From Helopsaltes ochotensis (Eukaryota > Chordata > Aves > Passeriformes > Locustellidae): a stretch of DNA of 64,000 bases. Shown piece by piece: positions 11,653-23,348 of this stretch. The stretch spans positions 108,587 through 172,586 of the forward strand of contig VXBM01001223.1 in assembly GCA_013400155.1 (NCBI GenBank), read 5' to 3'. Below the pieces are notes generated by a model. That model searched no databases, had not been told where the DNA came from, and saw nothing but the letters and a program-made list of their open reading frames with translations. A program made the translations under genes and the position numbers. Every line of letters starts with the position of its first letter. The first letter of the stretch is position 1.

Positions 11653-11793
11653 CTGGACATTTGACTGCCTCCTGTTTCCTTCGGTCAACTCACCTCCTGG
11701 GTAAGGAATCTGCTGAGCTCAAGGAGCCCACCCGTGGGATGCGGCCGTGCTGGAAGATTGCCCAAAAATAGAGGCCACCAGCGCACCACCGCA

Positions 11794-11799
11794 CTGAGG
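11794..11799 (+). repeat. Right target-site duplication CTGAGG
   Basis: This is identical to 11168-11173 and immediately follows the LTR terminal CA. Confidence 0.85.
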
Positions 11800-11939
11800 T
11801 TATTCACCTCAGCACATGCTGAGGTAGTCACACCTGCCTTTTCCAGTTTACTAGAGTGCACAGTCAGAAAACACCAGGTCATAATGAACAATCACATGTG
11901 AATCATTTGCCTGTCCTATACACTGTTATTAGTATTTTT

Positions 11940-12105
11940 GTTACTGCTCAATTTTTTTGTTGTTGTTGTTTCCTCTAAATCATTCTTGTCTCAACCCTTT
12001 TTGTGCCTCCCATTCTTCTCCTGATCCTGCTACAGGGGAAGGCAGGCAGTGAGAGAGCAGCACATTGTCTGGTATTTAACTGGGGAATACCATTCCTAAA
12101 CCACA
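11940..12105 (+). mobile_element. Fragment, 3' end of the TGTCCTGGTTT-family LTR
   Basis: The segment TCTTGTCTCAACCC, then TTCTCCTGATCCTGCTACAG, then CAGTGAGAGAGCAGC, then GGTATTTAACTGGGG, ending CTAAACCACA, matches the 3' third of the LTR family seen in full at 8582-9181, here in plus sense. The 5' part is missing or unrecognisable and the boundaries are approximate. It sits between the ERVK-like LTR and the CR1. Confidence 0.5.
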
Positions 12106-12329
12106 AGTGTAGAAACACGTTCCAACAGTCAAAGGGTTGGTATCACTGCATCAGGTTCCTTGCAGTTAAGAACTGATGTCAGCCAGAAGAGGAAGATAAA
12201 AGAATATGTACCTCTGATATAAAATGCTGGAAAACTGGTAGCAATGGAGAAGGAGAAAGCTTAGTTACTCGTTCTTTAATGGCATACCTCTTTTCCCACC
12301 CTTCTTGACTGGGTGGACTGCAGGATGTG

Positions 12330-13920
12330 GACTGGAAGAGAAAACTACTTCCCACATTATAAGGTTCATGACCATCTGAGGAGCCTGAACATACATAAGT
12401 TTTTGGGGCCTGATGAGATGCATAGCAGAGTTCTGAGGGAATTGGCTGATGTAGCTGACAAGCCAATCTCCCTGATATCTGGAGAGTCATGGAAGTCACT
12501 CCTGGTGAGTGGAAAAAGGGAAACACTGCACCCACCTTTAAAAAGGTTAGAATGGAGGATCCTGGCATTACCAAACTGTCAGCCTCACCTCTGTGCCTGG
12601 GAAGATCCTGGAACAGATCTTCCTGCAAGCTATGCTAAGGCATAAAGAAAACAAGAAGGTGATTTGGGATAGCCAGCAGGGCTTCACCAAGGGCAGGTCC
12701 TGCCTGACCAAAGCAGTGGCCTTCTGTGTTGGAGTGACAGTTTTACAAGGGAAAAACTACATATGTCATTTATCTGGACTTCTGTAAAGCCCTTTCCCTT
12801 ACAATGTCTTTCTCTCTAGTTTGGTGAGACATGGATTTGACTGGTGGACTGTTGGATGGATAAGGAATTGGCTGGACAGTCACATCCAGAGAGTAGTTAC
12901 TGGTCAATAGCTCAGAGTCCTGATGGACATCAGTGACAAATGGTGCCCTGCAGGAGTCTGTATGGGCACCAGTACTAGTCAATATCTTTGCTTATGACAT
13001 TTACAAAAGGATCAAGTGCACCCTCATCAAATTTGTAGAGGACACCAAGCTGAGTGGTGATCTTGACACTCCTGGAAGAAGGGATGTCATCCAGAGGGAC
13101 CTGGACAAGCTTGAGAAGTGGGCTTATGGGAATTTCCCACTTATTTTCTCACTTTCCCGCTTGGCACAAGTGCCACTTGCTGTGCTAAGTACAAGTGCAA
13201 GAAGATGAGGGCAAGAAACTGTACCTGGGTCAGGACAACACCTTAAAACACAGGTCAGGGGATGAACAGATGGAAAGCAACCCTGCCAAGAAGGACTTGG
13301 GGGTGCTGGTGGGTGAGAGGCTGGACATGATCCAGCCATGGGCACTCCCAGGCCAGAAAGCCAAACGTGTCCTGGGCTGTATCCAAAGCAGCGTGGGCAG
13401 CAGGGGAGGGAGGGGATTCTTCCCTTCTACTCCACTCTCATGAGGACCCAACCTGGAATGCTGCATCCTCCTCTGTATTCCTCAGCACAGGAAAGACATG
13501 GACCTGTTGGAGCTAGCCTAAAGAAGGATAATTAGAGGGATGGAAAATCTCTCTTTCAAGAAAAGACTGGGAGAATTGGGCTTATTCAGCCTTGAAGAGA
13601 GAAGGCTTTGGGATAATTGCAGCCATCCAGAACCTGAAGGGAGCCTTCAAGAAAGATGGAGAGAACATTTAATGATAAGACAGGGGGAATGGATTCAAAC
13701 TGAAAGACATGGTTTAGATTAGATATTCTGAAGATATCCTTTACTGTGAGGGCGGTGGGGCACTGGAACATGTTGTAAAGAGAAGCTGCGGATTACCTAT
13801 CCATGCTCGGACCCGGCTGGATGGGGGTCTCAGCAACCCAGTTCAGTAAGAGGTATCCCTGTCCTGGAAATGGATGGTCTTTAAGGTCTTGTCCACCCCA
13901 AGCCATTCTATGATTCTCTG
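12330..13920 (+). mobile_element. CR1 LINE, 5'-truncated, reverse-transcriptase part plus 3' end
   Basis: This is a decayed copy of the avian CR1 non-LTR retrotransposon. Conserved ORF2 pieces are spread over three frames. GPDEMHSRVLRELAD (about 12400-12450) and PGKILEQIFLQAMLRH, then QQGFTKGRSCLT (12590-12720), come first. The palm box follows at 13032-13043, then LEKWA (about 13115), KKDLGVLV (about 13290), KRVLGCIQSSV and LGELGLFSLEERRL (about 13565-13605). The catalytic FADD box reads F-V-E-D. At least four frame changes and several stops rule out activity. The 3' end is intact: AAGCC, then ATTCTATG and ATTCTCTG (13905-13920), the CR1 octamer tail. The endonuclease part is missing. Confidence 0.93.
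12389..13725 (+). pseudogene. Degraded CR1 ORF2 reverse transcriptase
   Basis: These are the coding remains of the element above. Homology moves between frames near 12570, 12900, 13150, 13440 and 13540, so several indels have occurred. The first of the two adjacent catalytic aspartates is glutamate and the preceding alanine is valine. No start codon or complete domain remains. Confidence 0.85.
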
Positions 13921-15110
13921 TGTGAAACACAGCATGACTTACAAGATGGTGTTCCCTACAGTGGTTCAGTACTAACATAGGAAACCAATCACCTACTAAA
14001 TCTCTAATGCAAGTACACAAACAAGTCCTGATAAAAGAGGTGAAACTATACTTTCTTGCTCACAGTCACTGGTGAGGGTATAATCATCACAATATACTGG
14101 CTCTCATGAAATGTAGCTAGATTTCCAACAGAGAAAAGTCAGTTATTTAAACTTTGTGTGAGATTTTATTAGAGAACATATTTATTATGCCATTTATAAG
14201 CTTAAGGAAAAAAAAAGTAGAAGAAAACCCTGCTTGACCATCTACTTATTAGTTAAAGATAAATCCTCCCCTTCCTTTCCTGTGTGTTTTCAAGCTCATG
14301 TCTATAATTTTTTCCACCTATGCTACTGTGATCATTTTTTCCAAGCATTGTGTCCTTCAGCTGGGGCTATTTATTATCTGTCCTTCTGTTATTGAGGACA
14401 AAGGGGAAATTTTTCTCCTCTCTGTATTTTTTCCCTTGTAACTTTGCAACTGTCCCTTTTCTCTTTCACCCCCTTTCACCTACACATCCCTCTGTAGAAT
14501 ATAACACATAAAGGAATAATTTATTCTGAGACAGAAAAAAAACCCTCATGTCCTGTGGAAAATGCACAGCATGGACTAAAAAGAATTATGCATAGTACAT
14601 GCAGAGCTCGCCTTGTTAGTCATGTCAGTTAGAAAGGCCCTTTCAAAGCACCAAGTACTGGCTCAGAAACTGGTCAGAGACCAGTATCATTCTCTTTACA
14701 TAGCCTTCTGTATCTTAGGATGTTTATATAAAATGTTATCTTTGATGTTCATAAAGCTGCACCTACTGCTCATGTATCTTTGCTAGCACTAAAAATGAGG
14801 CAAAAATAGTTCCTAACTTATTTGGAACAGCTGACAACAACTGAGTCAAAACCCCATTAAAAGAGTGTAATTAAAATAGTGACCTTATTCTCTGAGGAAA
14901 GGTTTGTCCTTCTAAAACATATTCACTACTAATTTACAGGAAGTGTTTACCTCATAAAATAAAATATTTCTCCTGTTTGCTTACAGGAGAAAGAGACCCA
15001 ATGACAAGGACTTCACCCCTCACAGTAACAACAGACCAGCAGTCACTCTACAGGATCTAAATCATTTTAATAGAACAATTCACAGAAGTGTGTTTTGGTC
15101 AAAAGGCTGT
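13921..15110. other. Unique sequence, no gene seen
   Basis: This is the flank of the CR1. Pyrimidine-rich patches at 14270-14480 carry no paired splice sites. Confidence 0.4.
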
Positions 15111-15190
15111 TGTAGAAGCTGAATTCTTGCGAGGCAGGGAAGTCGAAGCTGGACACTTGACCTCTGCTGGACTAGATGACCTTAATCAAC
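15111..15190 (+). mobile_element. Possible CR1 3'-end remnant
   Basis: GAGGCAGGGAAGTCGAAGC followed by CTGGACTAGATGACCTTAA resembles the CR1 3' untranslated motif (GGTTGGACTAGATGACCTTT). It is short and diverged, with no octamer tail, so only a tentative call. Confidence 0.3.
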
Positions 15191-16089
15191 ACAGAGCCTG
15201 AATAGACTGTGAAAGCGCTCCTTTTCCTTGACTTATTTCTCACTTTCCTGTCTCACAGGTTAAGTCGTCCATTCTGTATTGAGACACTGATTTATTAAAC
15301 ATTAGATTGGAAAAGTTCATTTTATCCACATATTGTTTCTATCCACATATAGCTTTTATCCACACATTACACTAAGCTGCAAGGCATTGTGGGATTTTCT
15401 TCTATGGTAAAATCAAGGAGAGGAGGAACTTGGGTGGGAGGTGAGACCTGTCCATCATAACACCTCAGAACTAATCTCTTCAAAAGAAGCAAACCACAAA
15501 CCCTGATTAGATTACAGGGTGACTAAGGCTTTAGAAATATGCATCAGGACAAATGTGAAATGCTTTTTGATGTCTACAACTCTGAAAAGGTCACCTAGCA
15601 TTCTTCACAGGGCAGTTGCTTACCCTTTATCCTTGTCTAAAAAATGAGCATGAAGTATCAAGCACGATGGCAGAATATGTATTTGCAAAAATTCTGACAC
15701 CACCATTTTCCTGATGATGAGATGTTCCCCAGAAATGAAAACTGGCTAAAGCTAGGTTTAACTGATACTAAGTGTAGGTTCTTCAGGATACCTACTCATA
15801 CATGGCAAGAATTTATGACAGAAGAAGCAACTGCTAGTAATGATTTCAATTTCTAGAAATGCATGTTCAAATTCATGTGCAATATTTTCTTTCTTCGAAA
15901 CATCAGATTAGGCCTGTAGAGGAAAACTCAAAACTATCATATATTATTCACAGGTGGTAGGCTACATTGTCTAGAGAACAGTCTCAACTACTTCTTTCTA
16001 ACTTCTTCCCTTCAACTAGGAATGCAGCTGTGTTTCCTCCCAGACTTAGGTTATTCAGAGGTAATCAGAAGTATTCCATTGTCAGAAAA

Positions 16090-16200
16090 CACAGCGAAGT
16101 TAGAAAGGCTCTCTAGAGGCCACCTCATCCGATCTGCTCTGCTCAAAACAGTCATACAGATATTGACCCAAGTCTGTGCATCCTGCAGCACCTCTCCTCT
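16090..16200 (-). mobile_element. Old CR1 fragment, antisense
   Basis: GTTAGAAAGGCTCTCTAGAG, then GCCACCTCATCC and CTGCTCAAAACAGTCA, match the reverse complement of a CR1 3' region (GGTCATCTAGTCCAACCCCC, TGCTCAAAGCAGG). The copy is strongly diverged and its ends are uncertain. Confidence 0.45.
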
Positions 16201-16375
16201 TCCAATTTCCCCGTCATTTTGTAGTGCAGCATTGCTTCTTTCTCATTCCATATGTACATATTACCATTAAGGACAGGCTCTTGTCATACTCGTGAGGATT
16301 ACCTGACCCACCCATATGGCAGTAAGTGAAAAACAAAAAAACTATTTCTTACCAGAAACAGGCAACCTTGCTTTC

Positions 16376-16466
16376 ATTAAGGACAAGCCCTGAGCACAAA
16401 AGTGGTCATGACCTGCATTTGCAAGACCCTACTTCATTACTACTCTGAGTTTGCTCCTTAAAGTCA
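16376..16466. repeat. Local direct duplication, copy A (91 bp)
   Basis: It begins ATTAAGGACAAGCCCTGAGC and ends TTGCTCCTTAAAGTCA. It aligns without gaps to 17041-17131 with six substitutions by eye. Flanks on both sides are unrelated, so the duplicated unit is just this segment. It is not a known avian repeat to me. Confidence 0.92.
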
Positions 16467-16906
16467 TCTTGACTTGAGTAGCAACTACATCTAAATTATG
16501 TTGTAGATCACCAACACACTTTTCTTAGATGATGCATGGTTATAACATTCATCAGTCTTTTGAGTTATTAGTGAGATAGATCACAAAACAAGGCAATTCA
16601 GTAACGTATGATAATTAATGTACAGCGCTTTCCAGGGGAAAAGGGATTCAGGAACACAACAAGGCAATCTCATTTACAAGAGAATCATTTATGGAGAGAA
16701 GTTATCTGCAAGATCTCAATCAATATCCTTAAAAGGCAACGTACTGGGAAGTCAGCCTGATCTTGTCTTCTTTGTAATGATTGGCTCAAAGCTAATCATT
16801 CAGAAATATTGGCCATTCAGAATACTTTTTTAGCTAGTCTAAGATTTTCCCTTCAGAAGCAGCCACACATTACATTTAAGGAAATATTTTTTGGTAATAT
16901 GATAAA

Positions 16907-16946
<40 letters not shown>

Positions 16947-16949
16947 AAT
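16907..16949. repeat. (AAAT)n microsatellite
   Basis: About ten AAAT units are followed by an A/T-rich patch. The array lies between the two copies of the 91-bp duplication. Confidence 0.93.
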
Positions 16950-17040
16950 AACAAAAAAAATTATTTTTTTTAAATAAGCATTGCATTACTTGGGAAAGCA
17001 ACATGAGAGTTTGTAGCCAGAGAAACATGTATTAGTGATT

Positions 17041-17131
17041 ATTAAGGACAAGTCCTGAGCACAAAAGCAGTCATGACCTGCATTTGCAAGACCCTACTTC
17101 ATAACTATTCTGAGTTTGCTGCTTAAAGTCA
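17041..17131. repeat. Local direct duplication, copy B (91 bp)
   Basis: This is the partner of 16376-16466, starting ATTAAGGACAAGTCCTGAGC and ending TTGCTGCTTAAAGTCA, 574 bases downstream in direct orientation. Confidence 0.92.
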
Positions 17132-19306
17132 GACAAAAGAAATTTTCTTTGGCCTCACTCCTTCCTGCTCTTTATGCTTTTTTTAGAAAGAGGGGAAATA
17201 AAAAGTCCCTTTGAACACCATGGCCTTTGCAACATCTCTTCCTCAACCAGCAGGCTATGTCATCTTTGTCCCTGTTTTCATCAATAAGGAAATAATAGGA
17301 ATCTGTATAAATGGAATTTGTCTTCTGCATTATAAACTAAGATTATTTCCCTCCCCATGGATATACTTTCAGTTCAAGATACAATAGCCTGCAAAATATT
17401 CTCAATTTCATTTTTCCAGAGTCCTGTGCCTTCACTAGAACATTACCAAGCCCCTCTCCTACTAAGCAACTCTCTCTGACTCTTCCTATTGCAGGCTTCA
17501 TCTCAGCACTGAGACCCATCTTTTCGCCAAGGGAATTTAATAATCTGCCACTTCTCTGGGCCAGCTAAGGTGAAAAGAAGTGTTTGCTCTGTAAGAGCAC
17601 TCTTTAGCTGCCAACATTTGGGTTTGGGTGTCCTATTGCTGTGAGCTCTCCCTACACACTTAGAGCAGAGAAAATGCTTTTGCAGACACTTGTATGCAAT
17701 TTCTGCTCTTAGAAAGACAAAAACACCTTTCCTTAATCTTGCAGAAACTTTATTCATTTAAATGTATCTATAAATAGGCCTATTAAAATCAAACACTGTC
17801 TTCATATATATAATTATATTGATACTTTAAAGCATTTGGAGGATTAACTGGCAAAATCCCATAATCTTAGGGATGATACTCCTATGTTTTTATTTAAATG
17901 ATATAATATTAATGCCAAATGTTATTGCTAGTAAAAGCAATAATATTCGCCAAAAAGCAGGCAGACTGGTCTAGCACCTATTTCAGACATTCATTTTTAA
18001 ATAGTAGGAGTACTCAGAAGCTCTAAAACAGAATTTCTTCAGCAAGGTGTTGAAAATATATAGGATGGAAAAGAAGATAACTACCTTGTAATATCTATAA
18101 TCTTTATTAATTTTTATTTATTGTTACTCATGTTGTTGTTACAAATATATGGATACTTCAGATGTCAACTCCTCAGTAAAACTGGAGAGGTTTAGTGGGC
18201 TGTACCTTAAATGCCCTTGCTCCCTTCAGCTACTGATGTCTCCAGCCCGTTTACAAGTCTGCCACAAATGCTTCCACAGCCACCAGTGATCTCGTGACCA
18301 CTTGTGTTTGTTTCCACTTGACCTCTGAACCCTGAGCAGGCATTTCATTACTTTTTTTTTTCCTTTTTCTTTTTTTCTTTTTTTAGCTTAATATAAAGGG
18401 GAGAAAATTACTTTCAATACCTCTGGAAGTGTCACCAACCTGAGTATGAAGGACCACTAGAGGCAAATAGGTTTCAAAATTAGGATGTCTTTGGGCTGCT
18501 CCTGGTGTTTAATACTAAAGGAATTTCATCTCAGTCACCTGCCCTTGCACCATGAGGTCCCATGGACTACCCAATCTTCAAAAAACTGTAAGGATACATG
18601 AACTAAAAAGCAATATTGAATTCTGGATGGAAGGCCTTCCACAGAGAAAAAGTTCTTTTCAAATCAGCAACTTCATTGAAAGAATAATTTTCAGCCTTTC
18701 TGCACTTATCTCAGTATCTGAGCAATATTAATCAATGTGTAGATATTTTAAGATGTATATTACAAAAATAAAAAATAAAAAAATAAAGACAAGGCAAGGT
18801 CTTCTTTGAAAAGAAAAGTAGTGGAGCACAAGAGAAGTATTATTAGATATGATGACTCTGTGGTCTGCCAAGATTAACTGTACCAAACTGTTCTACAGCT
18901 CCGCACTGTTTACCAACATTATCTGTCTTCTCTGCAGTAGAAGTAGGTAGAACACAGCCAATGATAAGTCAAAATTACATTGGTTTTATTTTAATACAAT
19001 TTAAAGTCCTCTGAACACAGCTGGCATCAGTGTTAATGCTGACCAGCTTGTGTGTGCACAGTATTTTGTAGAGCAAGACCTGTGTCTTCCCTTGAATCTG
19101 AAAGAGTTCAACACAGTTTTGATACTATGGATACAGCCAGTATTAGTCTCTGTTAACAGCTCTCCTGACTTCACATGGCACCTGGCTGCCCTAAAAATCA
19201 GCACTGTGTGTGCCTTCCTCTGCTGTTTTACCTGAGTTATTAAATTATTAATGGTTTTGTTTCTACTGTTTGCTTTGCTGGTTCACTTGCGCCCTTCTCC
19301 TTTCAG
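17132..19306. other. Unique sequence, no gene seen
   Basis: AT-rich DNA. A very long pyrimidine tract ending TTTTTTTAG at 18351-18386 looks like an acceptor, but the sequence after it reaches a stop quickly and has no donor. An AAAAT-rich patch lies at 18768-18786. Confidence 0.4.
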
Positions 19307-19372
19307 ATAATCACTGTCGGAGATCTGCTGCACACTAATGAATATTACTGGCAGGATTACATGGGGGAAAAT
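19307..19372 (+). CDS. Weak candidate 66-bp coding exon, unknown protein
   Basis: A good acceptor (GCGCCCTTCTCCTTTCAG) and a consensus donor (AAT|GTGAGT) bound 66 bases. They are open in only one frame, symmetric in phase 0. The peptide is IITVGDLLHTNEYYWQDYMG plus EN. It lies on the strand opposite the other exon candidates, with no neighbouring plus-strand exon found. I do not recognise it. A chance splice-site pair is a fair alternative. Confidence 0.35.
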
Positions 19373-20640
19373 GTGAGTGAAATATTTCCTACCAATCCTG
19401 CAAATAATTTCTTAGGAAATAAGCTCACTCACACTGTGCTTCAGAATTATCAAGTCATTTATTTCTCAAGTCTTTAAATAATTCAGAGGAAACCTGACAT
19501 TTGGATAGCAAGTGAACACATTTTTTATGTTATCAGGAAAAGATTAAATTAGAGAAACATGCTGTGATTGAAAGAGCAATAGACATAGTGGCAATGTTCA
19601 CCTTATACGACTATATTTTGCTAACTGAGCACAGCTTGTAAATGTGGTAGTGCTTCTCTGTGACACCTGTGGAGTGGGAGAGGACTGCAAAGTGGGAAGT
19701 TGCTCTTCCCTACCTTGTTTTGGTTCTAGCAACAATCTCTTATTGTTCTATACCAGCAGGGAATTATCCTTCCTGCTAATTAGGTTGGTTTATCCGTCAC
19801 TAGTCTCGCCAAAAGTGCAGATTTGACAGTGAGAGTTTGAGGTCTGGGATCCAAGACAGATAGCGTTTCAGAACACATATGCATGTATGCATGTCATTGC
19901 TGGGTCCTGGGGAATGCGTGTGCAGGGCAATGTAATGGATCACAGTGGGTGGCCCCATGAAAGCCTGGGTCCCCAGAGACCCAATAAATGTAGCTACAGC
20001 ACAGAATAAATACAAGAGGAAAGAGACAAGCTGCTCCAGGGCTGGAGAAGGCAGTCCTGACACCTGGACATGAGCCCAGATGTTTTGGGAGTTTGAAGTG
20101 TTCCTTCCTGCTCTCTCAAGAGTACAGTCTCAGCCAGCTGGCTCCTACATAAACAAACACAGACAGACAGTGACACTTTCAAGCTATTAATTAGTCCAAC
20201 TTTCAGTGAAGTTAATTTCAGAAATTAGTGTCTTTCTGTATCATGGAGCTTAGTCATGAATGTGTTGATGAATTAAGGTCTTTTTTTAGTTTTTTTCTTT
20301 AGCCATTTCATGAAAGAGACATTTATGAATAGAATCTGCTGTTAGCCTCTTTCATACACAAATAAATTACTTTTGCATTGTTTACACATCACAACTAACA
20401 GAAAATATATCTTTTTATTAACCTATTCATTTCAGGTGAAAGTAGCTGTGAACACTACAAAATTAAAACCAGATATGCAAAGACTGAACTTGGCTTCCAC
20501 ACATTTTTATGTGCATATATCTCTTTGTCCAGTGCTGCAGCATAATGCTTTACTGACAGTTTTCATTAATCAGTTCCTATTCTAGATGTAAATTAACCAG
20601 TCTCACAAACAAGAGTCCTCTTTATCACTGCAGTCTTCAC
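19373..20640. other. Unique sequence, no gene seen
   Basis: Mostly AT-rich, with a more GC-balanced part around 19650-20130. Short open frames on both strands overlap one another and show no splice context. Confidence 0.4.
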
Positions 20641-20676
20641 ATCTTGATTTTTAGACAATTTTTCACAGGGTTATTC

Positions 20677-20708
20677 ATTAATTAGGTCTTTAATTATGGA
20701 TTAATTAG
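20677..20708. promoter_or_regulatory. Cluster of three TAATTA homeodomain-type sites
   Basis: TAATTA occurs at 20679, 20691 and 20702, that is, 12 and 11 bases apart, about one helical turn. A further GAATTAC lies at 20714. TAATTA is the core of many homeodomain binding sites. This is a motif observation only; enhancer function is not shown. Confidence 0.4.
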
Positions 20709-23018
20709 CAGCTGAATTACAATATTCCTTATACTTTCTCAAGTCTTGTAACACTAATATGTTTGCCATCAAGCATGATAGATGTTACATATGCAAGGGG
20801 ATTTATTACAGATGTATTCCCCTAGCACTTCAGTGAGCTGACTAATTATTCTCCCACTGACAATGAAGCTAATGAAACACTGGACTGATGTCTCTGACAA
20901 AAATCCATTCCTTTTTTTTTCTTTCTACTGAGTATTTCTGAAGAGAGGTCTATTTCTCTCAAGACTGAGAGAGGGATGATGTCTTTGAAATGGGCACGTA
21001 TTTTCAGGTTGTTTATCAAATGAAAAACAGTTCAATAGTGTAGTACATATTGGTAAAGGTGTTGAATCTATGAAGGTAGCTGTAGTCAGCAGGTGCAAAC
21101 AATTGTCTTACGTAGCATACAACAGAATCCTGGGAAACCAAAAGCATGTTCTAAAAACTGATTAGAGAGATCCCCCTTAACTGTTCATACATACACCCAT
21201 GGCAAATAAATTTGCATTTATTGTCACTGAGCAAAACACTGATGCTTTCATATACACTTAGATGATCTTAATTAAGGATAATATTACATTCTCAGGTTTC
21301 TCAAACTTGTTTCATGCCCACTGTGCTTTTTAACACGTTTCATTGACTTCTTATTTGTCTTAAGGTGCCTGAACAATTCCTGACATCTGAGGCTACTATT
21401 ACTTAACTTTCATGTACCCTTAGAAGGTACAGCCTCTGAAGCTATCTCTGTGAATGACCACATCATAAATGTTATTTTAGACTTTCTGTCCTAACTGATG
21501 CCAAATAAAGACCCTCAAAATTTATCGTTTTCTTTTGCCCCCTGGGGGCCATTTTACATGTATTGATCTAAGAATTGAATCCTGTCACCTGCCTCTACTG
21601 CAGAAGGAGAACAATAACCTATGTCTGACCGGTAGCAGTCCTATTTAGATACAGGATCGTTAGTCATATAATGAGTAAAATGGTCATAACCAACTGCAAA
21701 GATGTTAAATTCTGTGATTTAAGATGGCAGATAATTTAGATAAGCAAGAGATGATGATGCTTTCAACTACCCCAGCAGACAAGTTATTTTAGCACTAATG
21801 TCTGAGGAAAGCAAAGTGACTGAAACTCTTTTGTATGATCTGCCTCTTTGGTTAATAAGCATTATCATCCATCCCTGATCTTTGAAACTGTGCTCAGTTA
21901 ACTGCTGTTGAGAGGAAGAGTATTGGTCAGTACATTTTAACCTACAGAAAGTAACATGTCAATGATAGCACATAAATACTTGTGTTTGCAACAACAACAA
22001 TAATGACAATATTTGACTTTAAATGATAGGCTGTGTTCACAAAAGATGTAGCAGGCTGTATTTCCTATGCCAGTTAGATTAACTGTAAGTAGCCTTCAGA
22101 AACTGAAGTTCTATAACTCTTTTTAAATTCCACTCTAAATTTTGACAGACAACAAAGATAAATGACTGACCTCTCAAGCCATTTTTTTATTGAAAATCAT
22201 TCTCACACAAGCATATGTCCTTGAGATGTAATAGCAATGGTTTATTATAACTGAGTCACAGAGTGGAACTTGAAGGGTTTCCTAAATTATAAAGTTTGGA
22301 TTTGTCACAAGTGTAAATCTATTTAGAGGAGCTATTTATGGGGTGAATCTCATTCTGTTTAAAGATATCCACCAAACATACTGCCTTGGACTAAATGCTC
22401 TCTGTTTCAGCTATTTTTCCCACATTGCATTGGTTTTTAAAGACTCACAGCACAATAGCAGCAACCTGATAGCTACTTCTCACTTTCCCTGCCATTTTCC
22501 ACCTTGACCCCACATATCTGAAGAAACACAATAATCAGCAAAACTGTCACTTACCTACTACTAAAGAACACAAGTGTCCAGAGCTCCTGAGTGTGCTCTG
22601 CAGCTATTCAATGTGGAACACTGAGGTTGTTTATAGCATAGCATAGCTCATGGCCAGCCAGATCTGTCTGAACCCCGCAGCGTGACTAGCCTTCCAGATA
22701 TACTAATATGCTATATTTGTAAAGTGATAACATGATCTGTGGTCTTACAGCAGAGACATAGGCAGGATAAAGTGTCTGCACGGCATGACTCAACACAGGA
22801 TGGAAACAACAGTGCTAGGACAGCATCTCATTTGCTTCCAGGAAAGTGGAGCTAATGTTACTCATGCTTATGTATATTTGTTGGAAAAGGGCAAGCAGAA
22901 TAAAACAAAAATGCATATACAGTCTGAATTCCTGTAGTACAGAGTACTTTTTCCTTCCCACATCCATTCAATTCTGAAATAAATATACACATATGTACAC
23001 CAACTATCGCCATGCAGT
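20709..23018. other. Unique AT-rich sequence, no gene seen
   Basis: No repeat family or coding exon was recognised. A minus-strand donor-like AG|GTAAGTGA at about 22552 has only stop-containing or very short partners. Confidence 0.4.
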
Positions 23019-23325
23019 TTGCATGACCGATTGATTCTGCTTTTTCTTGCTGGTGGTGGCTCACATTTTTTACAACAATGCTTATCACTGACAGCAGTAC
23101 TCCTGCTTATTATTAGTGGACCCAGAAGGGCAGGGCTGTGGGCAGCCAGAGACCATCTTGCTGCAGAATCAGCATTGCCAGGGCAGGGGCTGATAAGCTC
23201 AAGAGGCTGATGTGGGGTCCTGAGCCATGGGCACAAGGGAAGGGTTCTGGGGGTGCAGTAGGGAAGATGGACATGGACACAGAAGCCCATCCCTGATAAT
23301 TCAGCATGAATGACTGACATTTTCT
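23019..23325. other. Local GC-rich block of unknown origin
   Basis: This stretch is visibly richer in G and C than its surroundings and carries overlapping open frames on both strands, the longest a 150-codon minus-strand frame (22868-23320). Multiple frames open together suggest composition rather than coding. It may be an unrecognised old repeat. Confidence 0.35.
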
Positions 23326-23348
23326 GATTGTACCTTTGATGATCTAGC

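Larger units (their letters stand above)
11174..11793 (+). mobile_element. Solo LTR, class II (ERVK-like), 620 bp
   Basis: The element starts TGTTGTATCG and ends CACCACCGCA, with perfect CTGAGG duplications on both sides. The U3 region is C-rich. An ATAAAA promoter-like box lies at 11548-11553 (context GCACATAAAACCCC). AATAAA lies at 11647-11652, giving a short R region, followed by a U5 that begins TTCGGTCAACTCACC. Sense is therefore plus. There is no primer-binding site, gag or pol beside it, so it arose by LTR-LTR recombination. Two overlapping plus-strand open frames at 11202-11651 reflect the C-rich composition of U3 and are not genes. Confidence 0.88.
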
